From JAENVU01 sp963801105 (lineage in GTDB: Bacteria; Actinomycetota; Acidimicrobiia; IMCC26256; JAENVU01), in the NCBI GenBank assembly GCA_963801105.1, contig CAWDDH010000003.1, positions 2,914,001 through 2,978,000 on the forward strand: a stretch of DNA of 64,000 nt, read 5' to 3'. The translations under genes were made by a program, and so were the position numbers. The notes under the pieces are model-generated. The model worked only from the letters and a program-made list of their open reading frames with translations. It was not told where the DNA came from and made no database searches. Of this stretch, positions 8,396 to 16,751 are shown in pieces (positions within the stretch are counted from its first letter, which is position 1; the number at the start of each line of letters is the position of its first letter).

Positions 8396-9574
8396 GTGTG
8401 CGACACCCTCTGCGCGCTCACGCCCGCCGGGACGCTCTTCGCGAAGAACTCGGACCGTCCGCCCGGTGAGATCCAGGTCGTCGAGGACCACCCGCCCCGG
8501 CCCGCCGGCGGGACCCTGCGCACGCAGTACCTCGAGCTCCCCGACCTCGGTGCGTTTCGCCTCACCGGTTCGCGACCGACCTGGCTCTGGGGCTTCGAGC
8601 ACGGAGTCAACGAACACGGCGTCGCGATCGGGAACGAGAAGCTGTACACCTCGGGCCGGCCGCGGCTGAGGGCCCCAGCGCTGCTCGGCATGGACCTCGT
8701 GCGGCTGGGCCTCGAGCGGGCCCGCACCGCCGACGAGGCGCTCGACGTGCTCACGGGATTGGTCGAGGCACATGGCCAGGGCGGGAGCGGGGAGGCCGAC
8801 CGGGACGCGCCGTACGACTCTTCCTTCCTCGTCGGCGACCCGGGCGCGGCGTGGGTCCTCGAGACGTGTGACCGCACCTGGGTCGCGCGGCCGGTCGCGG
8901 CCCACGCGGCCATCTCGAACCGGATCACGCTGCGTCGGGACTGGACCCGCGGCTCCCCCGACGTCGAACCCGGGACCGACTTCACCGAGTTCCTGCACCC
9001 GACGGTCCCGACCTCGATCGCCGACCACCGCCTCGCAGTGACTCGGGACCGGGTGGCCGCGGGGGCCGCGCTGGAGCCGGCCGCGGTCGTCGCGACGCTC
9101 CGCGACCACGGCGGCGCGACCTGGGGGGCGCCGGGCGGTCCGGCGGCGGCCGTCGAGCCACCTCGCGCGCCGGGCCCGGACCACCGCGGGGTCACCGTCT
9201 GCATGCACGTCCCCGGCCACCAGGCGACGACCGCGGCTCTGGTCGCGCGTCTCACCCCGGACCCGGACGAGCGCCGGGCCTGGATCGCGCTCGGGAGCCC
9301 GTGCGTCTCGGTCTTCGTCCCGACCTTCCCTGCCGTCGGGACGCCGCGGCCGCTCGGCGACCCGACCACCTGGGCGCGCTTCGCGGCGCTCCGGGACCAC
9401 GTCGACGCCGATCCCGGCCGGATCACGGGGGTCCGCCGGCACCTCGATCCCGTGGAGGACGCGCTCTGGGAGCGCGCCGACGCGGTCGCCGACGGCGGTG
9501 ACAGCGCTCGGCGTGGTTACACCGCCACGGCGTTCGAATCGGTCGCCGCGGCCCTCACCGACCTCGGGTTCTAG
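8396..9574 (+). CDS. C69/secernin-type Ntn-hydrolase (dipeptidase-like)
   Basis: A 392-residue protein of the peptidase C69/secernin group. It starts VCDTLCAL; after removal of the initiator Met, Cys2 would be the N-terminal nucleophile. The FAKNSDRPPGE and GFEHGVNEHGVAIGNEKLY blocks are characteristic. GTG 8396 follows the metallopeptidase stop by one base. The substrate is probably a dipeptide or other amide, but this is not defined in most family members. Confidence 0.82.
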   Translation: MCDTLCALTPAGTLFAKNSDRPPGEIQVVEDHPPRPAGGTLRTQYLELPDLGAFRLTGSRPTWLWGFEHGVNEHGVAIGNEKLYTSGRPRLRAPALLGMDLVRLGLERARTADEALDVLTGLVEAHGQGGSGEADRDAPYDSSFLVGDPGAAWVLETCDRTWVARPVAAHAAISNRITLRRDWTRGSPDVEPGTDFTEFLHPTVPTSIADHRLAVTRDRVAAGAALEPAAVVATLRDHGGATWGAPGGPAAAVEPPRAPGPDHRGVTVCMHVPGHQATTAALVARLTPDPDERRAWIALGSPCVSVFVPTFPAVGTPRPLGDPTTWARFAALRDHVDADPGRITGVRRHLDPVEDALWERADAVADGGDSARRGYTATAFESVAAALTDLGF

Positions 9575-9584
9575 GGTCGGCCCG

Positions 9585-11600
9585 ATGAACCGACTCGCCC
9601 AGGAGACGAGCCCCTACCTGCGCCAGCACGCGGACAATCCCGTCGACTGGTATCCGTGGGGCGACGAGGCGTTCGCCGTCGCCCGCGAGACGGACCGCCC
9701 GATCCTCCTGTCGGTGGGCTACTCGTCCTGTCACTGGTGCCACGTGATGGCGCACGAGTCGTTCGAGGACCCCGAGATCGCTTCGGTGATGAACCGGTTG
9801 TTCGTGAACGTGAAGGTCGACCGCGAGGAACGGCCCGATGTCGACGCGGTCTACATGGACGCGGTGCAGGCGCTCACCGGCCAGGGCGGGTGGCCGATGA
9901 CGGTGTTCCTGACACCGGACGCACGGCCGTTCTACGCGGGCACGTACTTCCCTCCGGCGGACCGCCGCGGCATGCCGGGGTTCCCGAGCGTCATGGAGGC
10001 GATCGACGATGTCTGGACCAACCAGCGCGACAAGGTGACCGCGCAGTCCGAGCAGCTCGTCGCCGCCATCGAGTCCAACACGCTCACCGGACGCATGGCC
10101 CACACCGACGCCGCCCTGCAGTTCGCGGTGCTCGACCGGGCCTACGCGGGAGTCCGGGACGCGTTCGACCCCACCCACGGCGGGTTCGGCCGGGCGCCGA
10201 AGTTCCCACCGTCGATGACGCTCGACTTCCTCCTGCGAGCCCACCTGCGCGCCGAGGACGAAGCGCTCGGCATGGTCACCACGACGCTGGACGCGATGGC
10301 GGCCGGAGGCATCTACGACCACGTGGGCGGCGGGTTCGCGCGCTACTCGACCGACACGTTCTGGCTCGTGCCCCACTTCGAGAAGATGCTCTACGACCAG
10401 GCGCTCCTCACCGGCGCCTACCTGCACGCGCACCTCGTGACCGGCCGCGCCCGGTACGCGGAGGTCGTCGAGGAGACGATCGACTACGTCCTCGACCGGC
10501 TGCGCGACCCGGGCGGCGGCTTCTACTCCGCCGAGGACGCCGATTCGGAGGGCGTGGAGGGCAAGTTCTACCTCTGGTCGGTGGAGGAGCTCACCCGGAT
10601 CTGCCGCGACGACACTCCCGAGATCCTGCGCTACTTCGGGGTGACCGAGCACGGGAACTTCACGGATCCGCACACCGGCTTCTCCGGCTCGATCCTCCAC
10701 CAGGTCGATCCGACCGAGCCGCGGCCCGCAGCCGTGGTCCGGGCGCGGCCGCTGCTTGCCGCCGCCCGTGCCCAGCGCGTTCGGCCGGGGCTCGACGACA
10801 AGGTCCTCACTGCGTGGAACGCGCTGTTCACCCGGTCACTGATCGAGGCCGCGGCCGCGTTCGACCGGGAGGAGTGGATGGAAGCGGCCCGGACCAACCT
10901 GCGCTTCCTGCTCGACCACCTCCGTCCGCAGGGCCGGCTCCTGCGGACCTGGCAGGCCGACGGCGGCGCCCGCCACCTCGCCGTGGCCGAGGACTACGCC
11001 GCTCTCGTGGGTGCGCTGCTCACCGCTGCGGAGCTCGACGACGTCGCGTGGCTCGACGACGCGATCGTCCTGGCGGGCGACCTGCGTGCCCGGTTCGCCG
11101 ATCCGGCGAGCGGCGGGTTCTTCACGACGGGCGACGACGCCCCGGATCTCATCGTCCGCCCGCAGGACTTCTTCGACAACGCGACGCCGTCGGAGAACTC
11201 GCTCGCGGCCGATGCGCTGCTCCGCCTCGCCGCGGTCACCGGAGACGAGTCGCTCGCGGTCGACACTCGCCGGCTCCTCGCCTTCCTCGGGCCCGCGATG
11301 ACCCAGTACCCGACGTCGTTCGGGATGCTGCTCGGCGCGTACGAGCGGGCGCTGACGCCCTCGATCGAGATCGCGATCGTCGGGCCCGACGCGTCGCTGC
11401 GCACCACGTGGGCGCGCCGGGTCACGGCGAGCGGCGTCGGGGTGTGGGATCGCGACGGCACGGCAACGACCGCGACACCGCTCCTCGAGGGGCGTCCGTT
11501 CACGGGCGAGTCGCAGGCCTACGTCTGCGAGCACTTCGCCTGCCGGCGACCGGTCGGGACCGCGGCCGAACTCGACGTCCTGCTCGACGAGGTGCTCTGA
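9585..11600 (+). CDS. Thioredoxin-domain protein, YyaL/DUF255 (SPATA20) family
   Basis: A 671-residue protein with an N-terminal thioredoxin-like domain beginning LAQETSPYLRQHADNPVDWY and a CHWC redox motif at residues 49-52. GQGGWPMTVFLTPD and GTYFPP follow, then a long alpha/alpha-barrel domain resembling sugar epimerases (KFPPSMTLDFLLRAH, PHFEKMLYDQALL, DNATPSENSLAADALLRL). The architecture is well conserved, but the biochemical role is not settled. ATG 9585 lies 10 bases after the C69 stop. It converges on the next gene over a hairpin at 11597-11628. Confidence 0.85.
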   Translation: MNRLAQETSPYLRQHADNPVDWYPWGDEAFAVARETDRPILLSVGYSSCHWCHVMAHESFEDPEIASVMNRLFVNVKVDREERPDVDAVYMDAVQALTGQGGWPMTVFLTPDARPFYAGTYFPPADRRGMPGFPSVMEAIDDVWTNQRDKVTAQSEQLVAAIESNTLTGRMAHTDAALQFAVLDRAYAGVRDAFDPTHGGFGRAPKFPPSMTLDFLLRAHLRAEDEALGMVTTTLDAMAAGGIYDHVGGGFARYSTDTFWLVPHFEKMLYDQALLTGAYLHAHLVTGRARYAEVVEETIDYVLDRLRDPGGGFYSAEDADSEGVEGKFYLWSVEELTRICRDDTPEILRYFGVTEHGNFTDPHTGFSGSILHQVDPTEPRPAAVVRARPLLAAARAQRVRPGLDDKVLTAWNALFTRSLIEAAAAFDREEWMEAARTNLRFLLDHLRPQGRLLRTWQADGGARHLAVAEDYAALVGALLTAAELDDVAWLDDAIVLAGDLRARFADPASGGFFTTGDDAPDLIVRPQDFFDNATPSENSLAADALLRLAAVTGDESLAVDTRRLLAFLGPAMTQYPTSFGMLLGAYERALTPSIEIAIVGPDASLRTTWARRVTASGVGVWDRDGTATTATPLLEGRPFTGESQAYVCEHFACRRPVGTAAELDVLLDEVL

Positions 11601-11628
11601 CCCCGCTCGTTGCGGGCGGGGCGGTCAG
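11597..11628. terminator. Hairpin between convergent genes
   Basis: Arms CTGACC (11597-11602) and GGTCAG (11623-11628) enclose a second stem CCCGC/GCGGG with a TCGTT loop at 11607-11611. It lies exactly between the converging stop codons of the DUF255 gene and the following minus-strand gene. There is no T-tract, so it would be a GC-rich, possibly bidirectional terminator. Confidence 0.45.
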
Positions 11629-12305
11629 TCCGCGATGTGACCGAGGCCGGTGGCCAACGCGTCGGCGGTCGCCCATCCGAACGCGATCATCGCTTCGCCC
11701 TTGAGCGGCTGGACCTCGCCGACCACCTCGGTGGCGGCCTTGCCGCCGCCCTTGACCGTGCTCGTGTCGAGGACCGCCTCGGGTGCGGCCTTGCCCTTGC
11801 CCTTGTGCGTGACGCGGAAGGCGCGGTCGTCGTAGCGGCCGTCGCAGCCGAAGCGGCGCGCGAGCCGCCGACCCCACGCGCGCTCCTCGCCGGTCGGCGC
11901 GTAGTCCGGACGTGGCACGACGTCGACGAGACCCGCGAACAGGCCGTACGCGGCAGGATGCGCGATCCGCCCGGCCACGAGGACGTCCTCGTCGGGGAAG
12001 GAGATCGCGGCCCGGCGGTACAGCTCACCGACCATGCCCTTGACCGCGAGCCCGGCCTGGCGGCCCTTCTTCGCAGCGCCGAGTCCCCAGAGGATGCACG
12101 GCGTTCCGCCCACCCGCTCGAGGGAGCCGAAGAGGAACCCGTGGGGCTCGTCGTCGGCGCCGGCGATGACGATCAGGGGAAAGTGCTCGACGTGGTACTC
12201 GAGCTGGGTGTCCATTCCGGAAAGCCCGACCGCGCTCAACATCTGGCCGAGCTCGTCGAGCTCGGCCGGCTTCAGCGAGACGGAGTCACGAGATTCAACC
12301 TGCAT
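11625..12305 (-). CDS. Hypothetical protein, possibly GNAT-like
   Basis: A 226-residue protein from ATG 12305, preceded by a good GGAGAG ribosome site; longer in-frame starts lack one. The middle (FPLIVIAGADDEPHGFLFGS, TPCILWGLGAAKKGRQ, AVKGMVGELYRRA) vaguely recalls an acyltransferase fold. A central region is rich in Lys, Gly and Ala (HKGKGKAAPEAVLD, TVKGGGKAATE). No motif is strong enough for a function. An 88-base gap separates it from the isomerase-like gene upstream on the same strand. Confidence 0.6.
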   Translation of the reverse strand: MQVESRDSVSLKPAELDELGQMLSAVGLSGMDTQLEYHVEHFPLIVIAGADDEPHGFLFGSLERVGGTPCILWGLGAAKKGRQAGLAVKGMVGELYRRAAISFPDEDVLVAGRIAHPAAYGLFAGLVDVVPRPDYAPTGEERAWGRRLARRFGCDGRYDDRAFRVTHKGKGKAAPEAVLDTSTVKGGGKAATEVVGEVQPLKGEAMIAFGWATADALATGLGHIAD

Positions 12306-12393
12306 GGTCTCTCCATTGTGCCCGACCGGCCGGAGGCTCAGCCAGTCGTTGGTCTGCCCTTCATCTGTTCGGTCCGTGCTCCCGGTGCCCATT

Positions 12394-12777
12394 TCAGGCC
12401 GGCATCGGGGTCGCCGCGGCCATGTCCCAGTAGGCGCGCACGCTCGTCAAGCGGCCGTGGTCGTCCATGCGCATGACGTCCACTGCATGCATCACGAGAC
12501 CGCCGTCACCCATGTGGGCCCGGATCTCGAACACCATCGCGGCCTCGTCGCCGGCCACGATCACCTGCTCGGGGAGGAGCTCGATGCGGTCGGCGAGCTC
12601 CCGGGCGCCGTCCCAGAACGCCCCCAGGGCGGTGGCCCCGACATGAGTCGGGGTGCCGACAGGGTCTTCGAGGACCCCCTCCGGGGCCCACAACGAGAGG
12701 AACGCGTTCTTGTCGTTCCGGGCGTACGCGTCGACGTAGGCGTCGACGGTGGCACGAATTTGCTCCGGATTGGGCAT
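12394..12777 (-). CDS. Ketosteroid isomerase-like NTF2-fold protein
   Basis: A 127-residue protein close to steroid delta-5-3-ketoisomerase, which shifts the 5,6 double bond of 3-ketosteroids. It keeps a Tyr in DAYVDAYA (like Tyr14), the base Asp in LEDPVGTP (like Asp38) and an acid Asp in HAVDVMRM (like Asp99). All three catalytic positions therefore appear present, although many NTF2-fold proteins have other roles. A GAGG ribosome site precedes ATG 12777. The S8 protease stop lies 47 bases upstream on the same strand. Confidence 0.75.
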   Translation of the reverse strand: MPNPEQIRATVDAYVDAYARNDKNAFLSLWAPEGVLEDPVGTPTHVGATALGAFWDGARELADRIELLPEQVIVAGDEAAMVFEIRAHMGDGGLVMHAVDVMRMDDHGRLTSVRAYWDMAAATPMPA

Positions 12778-12824
12778 GAGGACCTCGTCGGGGGACGAAC
12801 GGGGGTCCTCAGTCTACCGGGTCC

Positions 12825-15170
12825 TCAGGCGTCGATCCCCCGGGCGATGTCCCAGCCCAGCCAGTACGGGACACCGGTCGGCTGGGGCGGCGTGCTGCCT
12901 CCGGTCGTGAAGCGATGAACCCCCCCGAAGCCGTCCAGGACCCAGCCACCACCGCTGCCGTTCACCGTCGTGATCCCGCGGGCGATGTCCCATCCGAGCC
13001 AGTACGGGCCGTTCTTCGGGCTCGCGGGGAGCGAGCCGCCTCCCACGGAGAACCGGTGGATGCCACCGAAGCCGTCGAGCTCGTAGCCCGCCCCACCGTC
13101 GGCGCGCAGTGTCAGGCCGCGGGCGATGTCCCACCCCAGCCAGTACGGCGTCGAGGTGGCCTTCGCGGGCGGTGCGTCGGCTCCGTAGCCGAACGGGTGG
13201 ACGCCGCCGTAGCCGTCGAGGACGTACCCGCCGCCGTGCGGGGTGAGCGCCACGCCGCGCACGATGTCCCAGCCCAGCCAGTAGGCGGCACCGGTCGGCT
13301 GGGGCGGCGTCGGGCTCCCCGAGCCGATCCGGATCGGGTGCAACCCGCCGTAGGCGTCCACCACGTAGCCACCGGTGCCCTCGGGCAGGATGGCGACGCC
13401 TCGGGCCAGCCCGGCCGTGAAGAACGGGGTCCCGAGGGGCGCCGACGGACTGACGCCGCCGACCTTCAGCCGGTGCACGCTGCCGAGCCCGTCCACCTCG
13501 TAGCCGCCCGCGTAGGGACGCACGAGCTTGTTGACCCAGGGGCCGTTCCCGGCCGAGCCGACGGCGCGTACGCTCACGTTCGCGTTGACGTTGTTGGTGA
13601 GTCCGGTGATCGTCGCCGACGAAGCGGTCAGCGAGAGATTGGTGATCCCCGCGGGTCCCTTGACGTCGTAGCCGATGACCGTGAACGAGTTGCCGTTCGA
13701 GTCCGGCGTCGTCCAGGTGAGCTTCACCGAGCCGCTGCTGACCGTCGCCGTCACGTCATTGGGCTTGGTGGGAGCGATCGCCGGAAGGCCGCCGCAGTTC
13801 GGGATCGCCGCGCAGACGTCCAGCCGACCCGTCGCGACGCGTCCGTCGAGATCGGTGAAGGCGGCTGCGGTGGTGAGCAGGCGGCTGCGCAGCTGGCTCA
13901 TGGTCATGTCGGGCTCCGCGGCGAGCACGTCGACGGCGGCACCCGACACCATCGGCGTGGCCATCGAGGTGCCGTTGAACTCGCAGTAGAGGGCGAAGTA
14001 GCACGGATCGCTCGGGCCGCCGACGACGCCGGAGGGGATCGTCGACACGATGTTGACGCCGGGCGCGGCGATGTCCACCGCGGTGGCGCCCCAGTTGGAG
14101 AAGTCGGCGAGCTTGGCCAGGCTCGTCGTCGCGCCGACGCAGACGACGTTGGCGTGCGAGTCCTCGCACGGGTAGATGTTGTTTCCCGGGAGATCGAGGT
14201 CGATCGCCGTGGTGTCGACCGCATTGCGCCCGTTCCCCGCCGCAGCGACGAAGAGCACGCCCGCGTCGTTCGCCCGACCGATCGCCGCCGAGAGCGCGAC
14301 CGAGGACGCCTCGGTGCCCCAGGATGCCTGCAGGATCCGGAGGTTCACACCGGCGGACTTCGCCGAGAGCGCGAAGTCGATCGCTTCGACCGCATCGGCG
14401 ACGTAGCCGTTCCCGGAGGCGTCGAGCATCTTCAGCGGCATGAGCGAGACGCGCTGTGCGACTCCCGTCACGCCGATGTTGTTGTTCCCGGTCGCCCCGA
14501 CGATCCCGGCGACGTGCGATCCGTGGCCGGAGTCGTCGGCCGGGGTGCAGGTGTTCGCGAGCGCGTTCCAGCCGTGGGTGCCGTACGCACAGCCGTTGAT
14601 CCGGGTCCGGTTCGTCCAGAGGTTGGCCTTGAGATCCGGGTGGGTCAGCGCGATGCCGGTGTCCAGCACCCCGACGACCACTCCCCGGCTGCCCGGCGTG
14701 TCGTTCCAGGCCGACTCGGCACGGATGCCGGCGGGCTGGGTGTTCGCGAGGCCGTACTGGTCACCGTAGAGCGGGTCGTTCGGCGCCGAGAAGCTGCTGA
14801 CGGCGTAGTCGGGCTCCACGGCGCGCACGCCGGGGACGGCCGCGGCGCCGGCCGCGTGCAGGGCACCACCGGCCGGCGGCGAGAGAACGAGCGTGTCACC
14901 GGCTCGCGTCTGCACCGAAGCTCCCGTGGCCGCGACCACGGCGTCGGCCGTCGAGGCGGACGCACCCGGGTCCAGGGTGACGAGCAGTCGGTCGTCGGCC
15001 GCAGGCGCGGGGGCCGTCGCCGGAGCCGACGCGGACGCACCGACCGGATCCGGAGAGGAGGACGGCGCCGGATCGGCACCGGCCGGCACGGACGCCAGCG
15101 ACCCGGCGAGCGCGGCGACGGCCAGGGCGGTGATGCCCACCCTGGTGGAGCGTCCGGTGCGCATGCGCAT
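12825..15170 (-). CDS. Secreted subtilisin-like (S8) protease with FN3 and C-terminal repeat array
   Basis: A 781-residue extracellular protease. Residues 1-32 are a signal peptide (basic start, hydrophobic core, AGA end). A propeptide-like segment follows to about 125 (DRLLVTLDPGASASTADAVV). The catalytic triad is Asp170 (VLDTGI), His216 (DSGHGSHVAG) and Ser402 (NGTSMATPM), with oxyanion Asn313 (AAAGNG). A fibronectin-III domain spans about 470-560. The last 220 residues are five copies of a roughly 45-50-residue unit with GGYVLDGYGGVHPF and YWLGWDIARG cores, probably a propeller-like or binding module. Start ATG 15170; ATG 15164 is also possible. Confidence 0.9.
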   Translation of the reverse strand: MRMRTGRSTRVGITALAVAALAGSLASVPAGADPAPSSSPDPVGASASAPATAPAPAADDRLLVTLDPGASASTADAVVAATGASVQTRAGDTLVLSPPAGGALHAAGAAAVPGVRAVEPDYAVSSFSAPNDPLYGDQYGLANTQPAGIRAESAWNDTPGSRGVVVGVLDTGIALTHPDLKANLWTNRTRINGCAYGTHGWNALANTCTPADDSGHGSHVAGIVGATGNNNIGVTGVAQRVSLMPLKMLDASGNGYVADAVEAIDFALSAKSAGVNLRILQASWGTEASSVALSAAIGRANDAGVLFVAAAGNGRNAVDTTAIDLDLPGNNIYPCEDSHANVVCVGATTSLAKLADFSNWGATAVDIAAPGVNIVSTIPSGVVGGPSDPCYFALYCEFNGTSMATPMVSGAAVDVLAAEPDMTMSQLRSRLLTTAAAFTDLDGRVATGRLDVCAAIPNCGGLPAIAPTKPNDVTATVSSGSVKLTWTTPDSNGNSFTVIGYDVKGPAGITNLSLTASSATITGLTNNVNANVSVRAVGSAGNGPWVNKLVRPYAGGYEVDGLGSVHRLKVGGVSPSAPLGTPFFTAGLARGVAILPEGTGGYVVDAYGGLHPIRIGSGSPTPPQPTGAAYWLGWDIVRGVALTPHGGGYVLDGYGGVHPFGYGADAPPAKATSTPYWLGWDIARGLTLRADGGAGYELDGFGGIHRFSVGGGSLPASPKNGPYWLGWDIARGITTVNGSGGGWVLDGFGGVHRFTTGGSTPPQPTGVPYWLGWDIARGIDA
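12829..13500 (-). repeat. Tandem protein-coding repeats in the protease C-terminus
   Basis: Five repeats of about 135-150 bases encode units that open with G-Y-x-(V/L)-D-G-(Y/F)-G-G-(V/I)-H and close with YWLGWDIARG. The first unit (nearest 13500) is the most diverged (YEVDGLGSVHRLKVG, FFTAGLARGV). The later copies are nearly alike at protein level, which suggests recent duplication or strong selection for the same fold. Confidence 0.8.
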
Positions 15171-15364
15171 GCAATCGTCCTCGGTCGTCGGGCTGCTGCG
15201 CTCGGCCGAGCGCGCATCGCGGGCAGACGAGTGTACCGGTACGATTCGGTCGAACCTGTCGCGCCTCGCCCCCAAGATCGGGGATTTCGCGCGGTCCGGG
15301 AACCCATCCGGACTGCGGGGCGTTCTTGGGGATACCCCCCCAGCACTTCACCCAGGAGTCCCCC

Positions 15365-15604
15365 ATGAAGTCCGCTTCCACCCTGAATCGCCGCGCTTCG
15401 CACCACTGGCCGGAGGCCACCCCCCAGGCGATCGCCGACTCGTACGTCACCGTCGCGGAGCAGCAACTCGCCGCGGCACGTGAAGGTCTCATCGCGGCGC
15501 GCAAGCGCGTGGTCACCCTCGAGGAGGCCCTCGGCAACTGGCGGGACTTCGCCGAAATGGTGCGCGCGAACGCCCGGCGCGAGCGGTCGGCCGCGTCGAA
15601 CTGA
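15365..15604 (+). CDS. Small hypothetical protein
   Basis: A 79-residue protein from ATG 15365, with a clear AGGAG ribosome site a few bases upstream. The sequence is mainly helical (VTVAEQQLAAAREGLIAARK, RVVTLEEALGNWRDFAEMVR). It lies divergently from the protease with a 194-base spacer and 35 bases ahead of the lipoprotein esterase. No family is recognised. Confidence 0.6.
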   Translation: MKSASTLNRRASHHWPEATPQAIADSYVTVAEQQLAAAREGLIAARKRVVTLEEALGNWRDFAEMVRANARRERSAASN

Positions 15605-15639
15605 CCCACCCGAACCGTCCCCCCGGTCCTCCGGACGCG

Positions 15640-16710
15640 ATGATGCGGCGGATGGGCCGAGGGACCGTGGTGATCGCCGCCGCGCTCATCGCCGCGACGG
15701 CCGGCGGCTGCTCCTCCAGCGCCGCGCAGGCGGTGCACGGGACGGCGCCCTGCGGCCCCGGCGCGTTCACGGGGCCGCCGCTCCGCGGTTCCGCCCGGAC
15801 GATCGCGCCGAGCGATACGAGCACCAGCACCTTGCTGCGCATCGGGCCGAACGACTTGATCCACTGCAATCCCGATCCGCCGGAGATCCGGAAGGGCGTC
15901 GCCTACTCGCGCGTCACGACCCGGTTGGGTGCCCGGCGGACGCTGCGGATGGACATCCAGATCCCCAACGGCACCGGACCGTTTCCCACCGTCGTCTTCG
16001 TCCCCGGCGGCGGATTCAACGTGGCTCCCCGCCAGATCTCGCTCGACCGGCGCACCTACGTCGCCGAGTCCGGCTTCGTCGTGGCGAGCATCGACTACCG
16101 CACCGTCGACGACGGCATCTACGCCGACGCGGCACGGGACGTGAAGACCGCGATCCGGTTCCTGCGTGAGCATGAGGACCGCTTCCAGGTCGACGGCCGC
16201 CACGTCGCGCTCTGGGGAGACTCTGCCGGGGGCTACCTCGCCGCCCTCGCCGGCGCGGCGCGCCACGTGCCGGCGTTCGAGCCACCGGGCGACGGTCCTG
16301 GGACCGAGGTCGACGCGGTCGTCGACGTGTACGGGCTCTCCGATCTCACCCGCATCGCCCAGGACTTCGACTTCGCCGAGCGCTTCCGTCACTTCCGGCC
16401 GAGCTACTCCGAGTCGGAGTTCGTCAACGGCAAGGACAGCGGACGGAACCTGATCGACGACCCCGAGGCGCAACGGGCGAACCCGTTGACCTACATCGAC
16501 CATCTCACCCCGCCGTTCCTGCTGTTCCACGGCTCCGCGGACCGGGTCGTGTCACCGAGCCAGACGTTGCTCGTCCACCAGGCGTTGCGGAGGGTCGGCG
16601 TCCCGAGCACGCGCTACGTCGTCGTCGGGGCCGGCCACGGCGGGCCCCAGTGGTCGTCCCGCACCGTCATGGACCTGATCGTGAAGTTCCTGCACCGCAC
16701 GAGCGGTTGA
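15640..16710 (+). CDS. Lipoprotein alpha/beta hydrolase (esterase/lipase-like)
   Basis: A 356-residue secreted lipoprotein: hydrophobic leader (VVIAAALIAATAGGC) with lipobox Cys at residue 24. The hydrolase domain shows the oxyanion PGGGF block, nucleophile Ser195 in GDSAG, Asp301 in GSADRVVSP and His333 in GAGHGG, like the BD-FAE/Aes esterases. It should cleave esters at the outer membrane face. Tandem ATG codons at 15640 and 15643 leave the exact start open. Confidence 0.82.
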   Translation: MMRRMGRGTVVIAAALIAATAGGCSSSAAQAVHGTAPCGPGAFTGPPLRGSARTIAPSDTSTSTLLRIGPNDLIHCNPDPPEIRKGVAYSRVTTRLGARRTLRMDIQIPNGTGPFPTVVFVPGGGFNVAPRQISLDRRTYVAESGFVVASIDYRTVDDGIYADAARDVKTAIRFLREHEDRFQVDGRHVALWGDSAGGYLAALAGAARHVPAFEPPGDGPGTEVDAVVDVYGLSDLTRIAQDFDFAERFRHFRPSYSESEFVNGKDSGRNLIDDPEAQRANPLTYIDHLTPPFLLFHGSADRVVSPSQTLLVHQALRRVGVPSTRYVVVGAGHGGPQWSSRTVMDLIVKFLHRTSG

Positions 16711-16751
16711 GCTCGGCCGTGCCGGCGGCAGCACCCGCCTAGTCTCCCGTC

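Noticed and set aside
12825..13500. CRISPR-like or DNA-level repeat array
   Set aside because: The repeats are in-frame protein repeats with codon-level variation, not fixed direct repeats with spacers.
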